This document shows positions 46,968 through 54,998 of a DNA stretch of 64,000 bases, piece after piece. The first letter of the stretch is position 1; the number at the start of each line of letters is the position of its first letter. The notes under the pieces were generated by a model that worked only from the letters and a program-made list of their open reading frames with translations, did not search any database and was not told the DNA's origin. The DNA is from Agromyces aurantiacus (GTDB lineage: Bacteria > Actinomycetota > Actinomycetes > Actinomycetales > Microbacteriaceae): positions 2,542,001 through 2,606,000 of the forward strand of contig NZ_JAFBBW010000001.1 of NCBI RefSeq assembly GCF_016907355.1, written 5' to 3'. The position numbers and the translations under genes were made by a program.

Positions 46968-48504
46968 GGCTGGTCTCCTCGGTCATCGTCGCACGCTGAC
47001 CGGGTTCGACGACGGCGAACTGGCCCATCATCCCCTGGTCCTCGTGCCACAGCAGGTGGCAGTGGTACATGTACGGCGTGTCCGGGTCGGCGTAGTCCTC
47101 GAACCGCATGACGAGCGCGTACTCGGTCCCAGGCCGGGCGAGGATGGTGTCCTTCCATCCGGCCAGCTCCGGGGGCGGCGGTGCGCCGTCGATCGACGCG
47201 ACGCGGAACTGCGTGTCGTGCACGTGGAAGCTGTGCGGCATCGAGCTGGTGTTCTCGACGATCCAGCGCTCGGTGGTGTCGACGGTGGAGGCGTGGTCGA
47301 TCCGGTCCATCCGCATGGCCGCCCCGTTGATCTGGAATCCGTCGAGCCGGAACATGCGCGTCTCGGCGATGTCGGTCGCGACCGCCGGCATCTCGACCAG
47401 CCGTTCCGGGAGCGCCGGCGCCGGATCGAGGGCGTCGGCCGCGCGGAGCTCGAGCACGTCGAACTCGTCCGTGGCGCCGTTCATGCCACCGATGGCGGGT
47501 TGCAGGCCGGCGGCCTCGGGCGTCATCACGGAACGCAGCGTGACGCGCTCGCCGGGCGACATCCGGACCAGCACCTCGGCCCGCTCGCCCGGTGAGAGCA
47601 CGATGCGGTCGAGGTCGACGGATGCCTCGAGCAGGCCGCCGTCGGTCGCGATGAACTCGATCGGGCGGCCGTCGCCCCAGCCGAAGGCGTAGGTGCGGGC
47701 GGTCGAGGCGTTGAGCAGGCGCAGCCGGACGAGCTCGTCGCGCACCTCGGCGTACGGGCCGAGCGCGCCGTTGACGATGAGCTCGTCGCCGAGCCGTCCG
47801 GCGAAGCCCTGCGCGGCGCCCTCGAGGCGTCCGTCGTCGGTGAAGGCGGCATCCTGCACGATGACGGGCAGGTCGTCGACACCGTATTCGCGCGGGAGCG
47901 GGAGCGCGGCCTCGGCGTCGTCGCGGACGAGGAACAGGCCGGCGAGCCCCCGGGCGACGTGCTGCTCGGTCTCGCCGTGCGGGTGCGGGTGGTACCACAG
48001 CGTCGCGGCCTGCTGGTCGACCGTCCACTCGGGCGCCCAGGTCTCGCCGGGCTCGACCATCTGGTGCGGGCCGCCGTCCATCTCGGCGGGCAGGTGCATG
48101 CCGTGCCAGTGCACGGTCGTGGGCACGTCGAGCGCGTTGGCCACGTCGACGCGCACGCGCTCGCCGCGCTCGGCGACCACCGTGGGGCCCAGGTACGCGC
48201 CGTCGAACCCCCAGGTCTCGCTCGCGGCGCCCGGCACGAATTCGGTGGTGCCGGACTGCGCCTCGAGCGAGAACACGCGCGTGCCGTCGGCGTCGACGGT
48301 CGACTCGGCCAGCGGCGGGATCGGCAGCGGCGTGTCGAAGTCGACCTCGCCGACCGTGGAGACGCGTCCCGGTCCGGCGAATCCGCAGGCGGCGAACGCG
48401 ACGGCGACGAGGACCCCGGAGGCGACGACGCCGAGCGCGGTCGCGGCGGCGCGCGGCCGCCGGAGGCGGGGTCGACGACGGGGCGCGGGAGTGTCGGAAG
48501 TCAT
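46954..48504 (-). CDS. multicopper oxidase, exported
   Basis: 516 residues. The N-terminus is Arg-rich followed by a hydrophobic stretch ending AFAACG, a possible lipoprotein site; so it is likely outside the membrane. Three cupredoxin domains with all copper ligand motifs: HWHGMHLP, WYHPHPHGE, HSFHVHDTQF and the C-terminal YHCHLLWHEDQGMMGQF (type-1 Cys and His, type-3 His). It resembles CueO/bilirubin-oxidase types that oxidise Cu(I) or phenols. ATG 48504. First gene of an operon with a sensor kinase and regulator, overlapping the kinase by 14 bp. Confidence 0.93.
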   Translation of the reverse strand: MTSDTPAPRRRPRLRRPRAAATALGVVASGVLVAVAFAACGFAGPGRVSTVGEVDFDTPLPIPPLAESTVDADGTRVFSLEAQSGTTEFVPGAASETWGFDGAYLGPTVVAERGERVRVDVANALDVPTTVHWHGMHLPAEMDGGPHQMVEPGETWAPEWTVDQQAATLWYHPHPHGETEQHVARGLAGLFLVRDDAEAALPLPREYGVDDLPVIVQDAAFTDDGRLEGAAQGFAGRLGDELIVNGALGPYAEVRDELVRLRLLNASTARTYAFGWGDGRPIEFIATDGGLLEASVDLDRIVLSPGERAEVLVRMSPGERVTLRSVMTPEAAGLQPAIGGMNGATDEFDVLELRAADALDPAPALPERLVEMPAVATDIAETRMFRLDGFQINGAAMRMDRIDHASTVDTTERWIVENTSSMPHSFHVHDTQFRVASIDGAPPPPELAGWKDTILARPGTEYALVMRFEDYADPDTPYMYHCHLLWHEDQGMMGQFAVVEPGQRATMTEETSHDHH

Positions 48505-48562
48505 GCATCCAGCCTTCCGGCGGGATGCGGCGGGCCACAGCCGGCGGGCAGCCGGATCGGCA

Positions 48563-48578
48563 CGGGGGAAAGCCCCCG
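48563..48578 (-). terminator. weak terminator after the amidohydrolase gene
   Basis: CGGGGG-AAAG-CCCCCG hairpin, 6-bp stem, 43 bp beyond the amidohydrolase stop and before the oxidase operon on the same strand. It has no T run. Confidence 0.4.
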
Positions 48579-48620
48579 CGCCGACGGGGGTCGACCGGAA
48601 CGACCGTGCCGCCGGGCGGG

Positions 48621-50156
48621 TCAGCGCCCGTCGTGCGTGACGCGCCCGCCGAGCAGCGTCAGCGCCACGGGCATGCCCCGAAGCTGATCGGCCGGCGCCG
48701 CGACGGGGTCGCGGTCGACCACGACGAGGTCGGCCGCGAGCCCGTCGCGCACGTCGACGCCGGCGCCGTCGGTCGATCCGGCGAGCGCGATGCGCACGTC
48801 GACCGCCTGCTCGGGATGCCACGGCTCGCGCCCGTCGCGCGTGCGGCCCACCGCGGCGGCGATGGCCACCCACGGGTCGAGCGGGGCGACGGGCGCGTCG
48901 GAGCCGAGCGCGAGCTCGACGCCGGCCGCCGAGAGGTCGCGCAGCATGAACGCGCGGTCGGTCCGGCCCGCCCAGTAGCGTTCCGCGACGTCGCGGTCGT
49001 CCATCGCGTGCTCGGGTTGCACGCTCGCGACCACGCCGAGGCGCGCGAACCGCGCGAGGTCCTCGCGGCGCAGCAGCTGCGCGTGCTCGATGCTCGCGCG
49101 TCCGTGCCATCCGCTCGGCTGGACGGCCTCGAGCGCGTCGAGCGCGCGCTCGTTCGCGCGGTCGCCGATCGCGTGCACGGCGGGCTCGAGCCCGATCTCG
49201 CGCGCGCGACGCAGGTGCGGCACGAGCTCGTCGTAGGGCACGTTCGCGACGCCGTACGGGTGCTCGTCGGGTGCGAGCCCCGGGTACGCGTCGACGCACC
49301 ACGCCGTGCGCGTGTTCAGCGAGCCGTCGGTGATGACCTTGTAGCCGCCCACGTGGACCAGGCCTCGGGTGCGCTCGACGGGATCGCCCGTGCGGAGCCC
49401 GGCCTCGGCGGCGCGTTCGAGGTGCTGCGTGTAGACGCCGAACCGCACGCGCAGCGCGTCGAGCCCGCCGGACGCGCGTCGCGCCCAGTCGTCGCGGTTC
49501 CAGCGCATCTCGTAGTCGACGACGCCGACGACGCCTCGAGCGGCCGCGGCGCGCGCGGCATCGGCGACCCACGCGTCGAGCACGGCGTCGGCGACGTCGT
49601 CGAGCTCGCGCACGAGGCGGAAGCAGTCGTCCTCGCGCAGCACGCCGCTCGCGCCGGCCTGCTCGAGCAGGCCGTGACGACGCGCGGCAGCCGAGTTCAC
49701 CCAGCACGAGTGGAGGTCGCCCGAGACGAGCACGACCGGCACGTCGCCCGAGACGCCGTCGAGCAGGTCGATGCGCTGCCGGTCGGGCCAGAGCCCGTCG
49801 CGGTAGCCCATGCCGACCACCTCGTCGGCGCCGTCGCGCACGGCCGCGGCGACGAGCTCGGCCGCCTGCGCCGCCGAACCCACCGCGGCGAGGTCGATGC
49901 GGCGCGCCGCCATCGCCCACTGCGCCATGTGCACGTGCCGGTCCCACAGGCCGGGCACGATCCACCGGCCGTCGAGGTCGAGGCGTTCGGCATCGGATGT
50001 CGCGGCGGCGACGTCCGCGTCGGGTGTCGCCCCCGCGGGCACGATCGCGCGCACCGTGCCATCAACGACGTGCACGTCGACCGCCGCGTCGGCTCCGGGC
50101 CGTCGCACTCCGGCGAGCACGAGCGCGGCCGCGGCCGCGGAATCCGCCCGGCTCAT
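48621..50156 (-). CDS. amidohydrolase family protein (YtcJ-like)
   Basis: 511 residues with the composite amidohydrolase fold. Metal motif DRHVHMAQ near the N-terminus, VGGYKVITDGSLNTRTAW (metal-bridging Lys region), AVHAIGDRANERALDALE and HAQLL (His ligands) and LGSDAPVAPLDPWVAI (Asp). Such YtcJ-type enzymes hydrolyse amides, but substrates of most members are unknown. ATG 50156 overlaps the PaiB-like stop (ATGA). It ends the rpiB-nei-paiB-amidohydrolase operon. Confidence 0.87.
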   Translation of the reverse strand: MSRADSAAAAALVLAGVRRPGADAAVDVHVVDGTVRAIVPAGATPDADVAAATSDAERLDLDGRWIVPGLWDRHVHMAQWAMAARRIDLAAVGSAAQAAELVAAAVRDGADEVVGMGYRDGLWPDRQRIDLLDGVSGDVPVVLVSGDLHSCWVNSAAARRHGLLEQAGASGVLREDDCFRLVRELDDVADAVLDAWVADAARAAAARGVVGVVDYEMRWNRDDWARRASGGLDALRVRFGVYTQHLERAAEAGLRTGDPVERTRGLVHVGGYKVITDGSLNTRTAWCVDAYPGLAPDEHPYGVANVPYDELVPHLRRAREIGLEPAVHAIGDRANERALDALEAVQPSGWHGRASIEHAQLLRREDLARFARLGVVASVQPEHAMDDRDVAERYWAGRTDRAFMLRDLSAAGVELALGSDAPVAPLDPWVAIAAAVGRTRDGREPWHPEQAVDVRIALAGSTDGAGVDVRDGLAADLVVVDRDPVAAPADQLRGMPVALTLLGGRVTHDGR

Positions 50157-50797
50157 CCGCGCGCCGCCCGGAGCGCGTCGTGGGTGCGGCGCATCTCCGC
50201 GGCGAGCGCGGGGCTCGCGTACGGGCCGTCGCCCTCGAGCTCGGCGATGATCCGGTCGACGGTCTCGGCCGGCTTGTTCTGGCTCATCTTGTTCTTCGCG
50301 ACGAAGCGCGTGATCGGGATGCGCAGGCCGACGGTGCCAGCCGAGATGCGCTCGGCATAGGCGGCGTTCTCGGGCGTCGACCGCATGCCGCGCGGCTCGG
50401 GCAGCTCGCGCTCGAAGTGGTCGACGAGGGCCTCGAGCACGCGCAGGTTCTCGTCGGCGTCGAGCAGTTCGGGCGTGCCGTGCAGGTGCGCGGTCACGAA
50501 GTTCCAGGTCGGCACGGCGGGGTTCGCGTCGTACCAGCCGGGCGAGATGTAGCCGTGCGGGCCCTGCACGATCACGAGCACCTCGTGACGGCCGAGCTCG
50601 TGCACCTGCTCGTCGGGCCGGCCCACGTGCGTGAGCAGCACGATGCCCTCCGCGGTCTCGTCGAGCAGCACCGGGTAGTGCGAGGCGACGAGCCCCGCGG
50701 CCTCCGTCATGCTCACGATCGTCGCCCACGGGTGCTCGCGGACCAGGCGCTTCACGCCCTCCTCGCTCGCGAGGGTGAAGCTCGGGTTCTGTCTCAT
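50153..50797 (-). CDS. FMN-binding negative transcriptional regulator-like protein (PaiB type)
   Basis: 214 residues of the PaiB family, with a split-barrel FMN-binding fold: MRQNPSFTLASEE, ASHYPVLLD, LLTHVGRPDEQ, VQGPHGYISPGWYD, VPTWNFVTAHLHG and the IPITRFVAKNKMSQNKP segment. In Bacillus PaiB is linked to repression of sporulation and protease genes, but biochemical roles differ among members. ATG 50797 is 7 bp after the nei stop, within the rpiB operon; no DNA-binding domain is evident. Confidence 0.9.
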   Translation of the reverse strand: MRQNPSFTLASEEGVKRLVREHPWATIVSMTEAAGLVASHYPVLLDETAEGIVLLTHVGRPDEQVHELGRHEVLVIVQGPHGYISPGWYDANPAVPTWNFVTAHLHGTPELLDADENLRVLEALVDHFERELPEPRGMRSTPENAAYAERISAGTVGLRIPITRFVAKNKMSQNKPAETVDRIIAELEGDGPYASPALAAEMRRTHDALRAARG

Positions 50798-50804
50798 TCC
50801 GCTC

Positions 50805-51809
50805 CTAGGCCTGGCAGTAGGGGCACCAGTACAGCTTGCGCCCGGCCATCTCCTCCATGGCGATGTTCGTGCCGCACACCCGGCACGGCAGCCCCTCGCG
50901 CTTGTACACCCAGTGCCGGTCGGCGCGGTTGGCCATCGCGGCCCGCCACGCCTCGTCGTCCAGGTCGTCCATGGTCATCATCTGGCCGGTCTCCACGCCG
51001 ATGCGCAGGAGCTTCGCCCAGTCGTGCCAGAGATGGCGGACGTGCTCCTCGGGCACGAGCCGGCCGGGCGTGTGCGGGTTCTGCTTGGCGCGGAAGAGCA
51101 GCTCGGCGCGGTAGACGTTGCCGATGCCCGAGACCACGTTCTGGTCCATGAGCAGCAGGCCGATCGGCGTGGGCTTGCGTCGTACGACGTTCGTGAAGCG
51201 CTCCTCGGCCTCGGGTCCGTCGTCGATGAGCGGGTCGGGACCGAGCCGGTCGACGACCTGCTCGACCTGGGCCGGGTCGAGCACCTCGCACGCGGTCGGC
51301 CCGCGCAGGTCGGCGACGACCGTGTCGGTGAGCAGGCGCACGCGCACCTGTCCGACGGGCTCGGGCGGGAACGTCTCGAGCTCGTCGCCCTCGCGCTCCG
51401 ACTCCGACATCCGCAGGCGCGTGCGACGCGGCGCGCCGATCGAGGTGATCGAGTTCTCGCCGGCCGCGTCGAGCACGACCGCGTCGGGGTTCGGCCCCTC
51501 GAGGAACGTGCCCTTCTGGTTCGTCTGCCCCATGCGGCCGTTCGACGACGCGATCGTCGCATCCATCAGGATGTCGCCCGCGAAGTCCCACGCGCCGTAC
51601 ATGCCGAGGTGCACGCGCAGCCAGCGGTCGCCCTCGAAGCCGAGGAACATCTGCTTGCCCACGGCGCGGGCATCCGTCATCCGCCGCCCGTCGAGGTCGG
51701 ACGCGCCCTCGGCGAACCGGCCCTGTGGGCTCGAGGCGTGCACGACGTGCCCGACGAAGTTGCGCTCGAACTGGCGGGTGATGCGGTGGACGGAATGGCC
51801 CTCTGGCAT
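50805..51809 (-). CDS. nei: Fpg/Nei family DNA glycosylase
   Basis: Base-excision repair enzyme, 334 residues. The catalytic Pro2-Glu3 (MPEGHSVHR), the beta-hairpin Lys in GKQMF, the H2TH helices (GNVYRAELLFRAKQNPHTPG) and the C-terminal zinc finger (CRVCGT ... CPYCQ) are intact. The EGHSVHR form is typical of the mycobacterial endonuclease VIII class. ATG 51809. Second gene of the rpiB operon, 6 bp after rpiB; the same nei-rpiB pairing occurs in mycobacteria, as I recall. Confidence 0.94.
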   Translation of the reverse strand: MPEGHSVHRITRQFERNFVGHVVHASSPQGRFAEGASDLDGRRMTDARAVGKQMFLGFEGDRWLRVHLGMYGAWDFAGDILMDATIASSNGRMGQTNQKGTFLEGPNPDAVVLDAAGENSITSIGAPRRTRLRMSESEREGDELETFPPEPVGQVRVRLLTDTVVADLRGPTACEVLDPAQVEQVVDRLGPDPLIDDGPEAEERFTNVVRRKPTPIGLLLMDQNVVSGIGNVYRAELLFRAKQNPHTPGRLVPEEHVRHLWHDWAKLLRIGVETGQMMTMDDLDDEAWRAAMANRADRHWVYKREGLPCRVCGTNIAMEEMAGRKLYWCPYCQA

Positions 51810-51815
51810 GCGGCG

Positions 51816-52322
51816 CTACTCCCCCGCGCGCGCCTCGACGTCCACGCCCTTGCCCGCGATGTCGCCGGTGGTCTCGTACTCGGCGAGCTGCGCGATGCGG
51901 CGCACGTGCCGCTCGTCGCCCGAGAACGGCTCGGCGATGAACGCGTCGATGTAGCGGATCGCCTCTTCGACCGTGTGCTGGCGCGCGCCGATCGAGATCA
52001 CGTTCGCGTCGTTGTGCTGGCGCGCGAGGATCGCGGTGTCCATGCTCCACACGAGCGCCGCGCGGATGCCGCGCACCTTGTTCGCGGCGATCTGCTCGCC
52101 GTTGCCCGAGCCGCCGAAGACCACGCCGAGCGTCCGCACGCCCGCCGCCTGGTCGCGCGCCACCGCGAGCGCGGCGTTGATGCAGAACGCCGGGTAGTCG
52201 TCGAGGGCGTCGTACTCGGTCGGGCCGTGGTCGATCACCTCGTGGCCGCCGTTGGCCAGGTGCGCCTGCAGCGTCCGGCTGAACTCGAGGCCGGCGTGGT
52301 CGGTCGCGATGTGGATGCGCAT
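51816..52322 (-). CDS. rpiB: ribose-5-phosphate isomerase B
   Basis: Interconverts ribose 5-phosphate and ribulose 5-phosphate in the pentose phosphate pathway. 168 residues. N-terminal IATDHAGLEFS, the anion and active-site loop VFGGSGNGEQIAANK and QHNDANVISIGAR are present. The position of the catalytic Cys of E. coli RpiB is Gly here, and the Glu of NGEQ is the likely base, as in the M. tuberculosis enzyme. ATG 52322. First gene of a four-gene operon divergent from pepN. Confidence 0.95.
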   Translation of the reverse strand: MRIHIATDHAGLEFSRTLQAHLANGGHEVIDHGPTEYDALDDYPAFCINAALAVARDQAAGVRTLGVVFGGSGNGEQIAANKVRGIRAALVWSMDTAILARQHNDANVISIGARQHTVEEAIRYIDAFIAEPFSGDERHVRRIAQLAEYETTGDIAGKGVDVEARAGE

Positions 52323-52443
52323 GGGGCAAGTCTAGGGAGCGCCGAACCCCTCCCGAGCCGGATGACGCGGGGCTAGGCTGTTCGGGTTGCCCGCGTCACG
52401 AACGCGTGGCCGACGCATCCGTTCGACGCAGATGGAGACCCGC

Positions 52444-54996
52444 GTGCCTGGAGAGAACCTCACCCGCATCGAAGCCGAGGAGCGCGCCGCGCTCGTCACG
52501 GTGCACCACTACGACGTCCGGCTCGACGTCACGACCGGCCCGGAGGTGTTCCGCACCGAGACGACCGTGCGGTTCGCCGCACGCGAGGGCGCGTCGACGT
52601 TCATCGACGCGATCACGGCCGCGGTGCACTCGGTGACGCTGAACGGCGAATCGCTCGACCCGGCCGAGGTGAGCGACGGCGTGCGAATCCAGCTGCCGGA
52701 ACTGAAGGACGAGAACGAGCTGACGGTCGTCGCCGACGGACGCTACATGCACACGGGCGAGGGCCTGCACCGCTTCGTCGACCCGGTCGACGACGAGGTC
52801 TACCTGTACACGCAGTTCGAGGTGCCCGACTCGCGCCGCATGTTCGCGGTGTTCGAGCAGCCCGACCTCAAGGCCGCGTTCCGGTTCACGGTGACCGCGC
52901 CGGCGCACTGGCAGGTCGTGTCGAACTCGCCGACGCCCGAGCCGGTCGAGGCGCACGAGGGCGCGAAGACCTGGGCGTTCGAGCCGACCCCCCGTATCTC
53001 GAGCTACATCACGGCCCTGATCGCCGGCCCCTACGACGCGGTGCGCAACGAGCTCACGAGTGCCGACGGCCGCGTCATCCCGCTCGGCGTCTTCGCGCGC
53101 AAGAGCCTGTCGGAGTACCTCGACGCCGACTACATCTTCGAGAAGACCAAGCAGGGCTTCGCCTACTTCGAGGGCAAGTTCGGGGTGCCGTACCCGTTCG
53201 CGAAGTACGACCAGCTGTTCGTGCCCGAGTACAACGCGGGCGCGATGGAGAACGCGGGCGCGGTGACGTTCACCGAGTTCTACGTGTTCCGCTCGAAGGT
53301 CACCGACGCCGTGAAGGAGCGTCGCGTCGTGACGATCCTGCACGAGCTCGCGCACATGTGGTTCGGCGACCTCGTAACCATGAAGTGGTGGAACGACCTG
53401 TGGCTGAACGAGTCGTTCGCCGAGTGGGCCTCGACGATCGCGACGGCCGAAGCCACCGAGTGGCACGGCGCGTGGACCACGTTCAACGCGATGGAGAAGA
53501 GCTGGGCCTACCGCCAGGACCAGCTGCCATCGACGCACCCCATCGTCGCCGAGATCCGCGACCTCGAGGACGTGCTCGTCAACTTCGACGGCATCACCTA
53601 CGCCAAGGGCGGGTCGGTGCTCAAGCAGCTCGCCGCGTGGGTCGGCGTCGACGCGTTCTTCGCGGGTGTCTCCGCGTACTTCCGGAAGCACGCATGGGGC
53701 AACACGACGCTCGCCGACCTGCTCGCCGAGCTCGAGGTCGCGAGCGGCCGCGACCTCTCGGACTGGTCGGGCCAGTGGCTCGAGACCGCCGGCGTGAACA
53801 CGCTGCGTCCCGAGTTCGAGACCGACGACGACGGCCGCTTCACCTCGTTCGCGGTCCTGCAGTCCGCGATCGACGAGCACCCCACCATCCGCCCGCACCG
53901 CCTCGCGATCGGGCTCTACAACATGACGGACGGCAAGCTCGTGCGCGACCACCGCGTCGAGCTCGACGTCGACGGCGAGCGCACCGAGATCGCCGAGCTC
54001 GTCGGCCTCGCACGCCCCGACCTCGTGCTGCTCAACGACGACGACCTCGCGTACGCGAAGATCCGCCTCGACGCGGCGTCGCACGGCGTGGCCCTCGCGA
54101 ACCTGTCCGAGATCGACGACTCGCTCGCGCGCGCGCTCGTCTGGGGCTCGGTGTGGGATGCCACGCGCGACGCGGAGACCCGCGCGAGCGACTACCTCGC
54201 GCTCGTGCTCGGCAACATCGCGAGCGAGACCGGGTCCACGACGCTGCGCATCGTGCTCGCCAACTCGATCCTCGCGGCGAACGCCTACACCGATCCGGCG
54301 CACCGCGCCGACGCGCTGCGTCGGCTCGCCGACGGCTTCTGGGAGCTCTCGACCCAGGCCGAGCCCGGCAGCGACGCACAGTTCCAGTTCGTGAAGTCGT
54401 TCGCAGCCGTCGCCGAGCGCGGCACCCGCCTCGACGACCTGCAGGCGCTCTACAACGGCACGCTCGAGCTCGACGGCCTCGCCGTCGACACCGACCTCGG
54501 CTGGGAGCTGCTCGTCGCGCTCGCCGCGGCCGGCCGTGCGACCGACGCCGACATCGACGCGCGCCTCGCGACCGACGACACCGTCACGGGCCGCGAGGCG
54601 GCCGCGAAGGCCCGCGCCGCGATCCCCACGCCCGAGGCGAAGGAGCGAGCGTGGGCGTCGATCGTCGAGGTCGACACCGCGTCGAACTCGGTGGTGCGCG
54701 ACACGGCCGCCGGGTTCCTCCGCGCGGCCGACCCCGCACTGCTCGAGGCGTTCGTCGGGCGCTACTTCGACATGCTCGAGCGGGTGTGGGAGCAGCGCAG
54801 CTACGCGATCGCCGAGAAGCTCGTCGACGGGCTCTACCCGTCGCCGCTCGCGAACGCCGCCCTGGCCGAGGCGAGCCGCGGATGGCTCGACGCCCACCCC
54901 GACGCGCCGCCGGCACTGCGGCGACTCGTGGTCGAGAGCCTCGCGGGCGTCGACCGCGCGATCGCGGCGCAGCGCCGCGACGCACAGGAGGCGTGA
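52444..54996 (+). CDS. pepN: aminopeptidase N (M1), first of two tandem copies
   Basis: Zinc aminopeptidase removing N-terminal residues from peptides in the cytoplasm. 850 residues. Substrate motif GAMENAGAVTF; zinc motif HELAHMWFGDLVTMKWWNDLWLNE (HExxH then NE, written here as two parts around residues 295-318). The C-terminal ERAP1-like helical domain is full length. GTG 52444 is set by GGAG 6 nt upstream. The second copy starts 2 bp after its stop. Divergent from rpiB. Confidence 0.95.
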   Translation: MPGENLTRIEAEERAALVTVHHYDVRLDVTTGPEVFRTETTVRFAAREGASTFIDAITAAVHSVTLNGESLDPAEVSDGVRIQLPELKDENELTVVADGRYMHTGEGLHRFVDPVDDEVYLYTQFEVPDSRRMFAVFEQPDLKAAFRFTVTAPAHWQVVSNSPTPEPVEAHEGAKTWAFEPTPRISSYITALIAGPYDAVRNELTSADGRVIPLGVFARKSLSEYLDADYIFEKTKQGFAYFEGKFGVPYPFAKYDQLFVPEYNAGAMENAGAVTFTEFYVFRSKVTDAVKERRVVTILHELAHMWFGDLVTMKWWNDLWLNESFAEWASTIATAEATEWHGAWTTFNAMEKSWAYRQDQLPSTHPIVAEIRDLEDVLVNFDGITYAKGGSVLKQLAAWVGVDAFFAGVSAYFRKHAWGNTTLADLLAELEVASGRDLSDWSGQWLETAGVNTLRPEFETDDDGRFTSFAVLQSAIDEHPTIRPHRLAIGLYNMTDGKLVRDHRVELDVDGERTEIAELVGLARPDLVLLNDDDLAYAKIRLDAASHGVALANLSEIDDSLARALVWGSVWDATRDAETRASDYLALVLGNIASETGSTTLRIVLANSILAANAYTDPAHRADALRRLADGFWELSTQAEPGSDAQFQFVKSFAAVAERGTRLDDLQALYNGTLELDGLAVDTDLGWELLVALAAAGRATDADIDARLATDDTVTGREAAAKARAAIPTPEAKERAWASIVEVDTASNSVVRDTAAGFLRAADPALLEAFVGRYFDMLERVWEQRSYAIAEKLVDGLYPSPLANAALAEASRGWLDAHPDAPPALRRLVVESLAGVDRAIAAQRRDAQEA

Positions 54997-54998
54997 GC

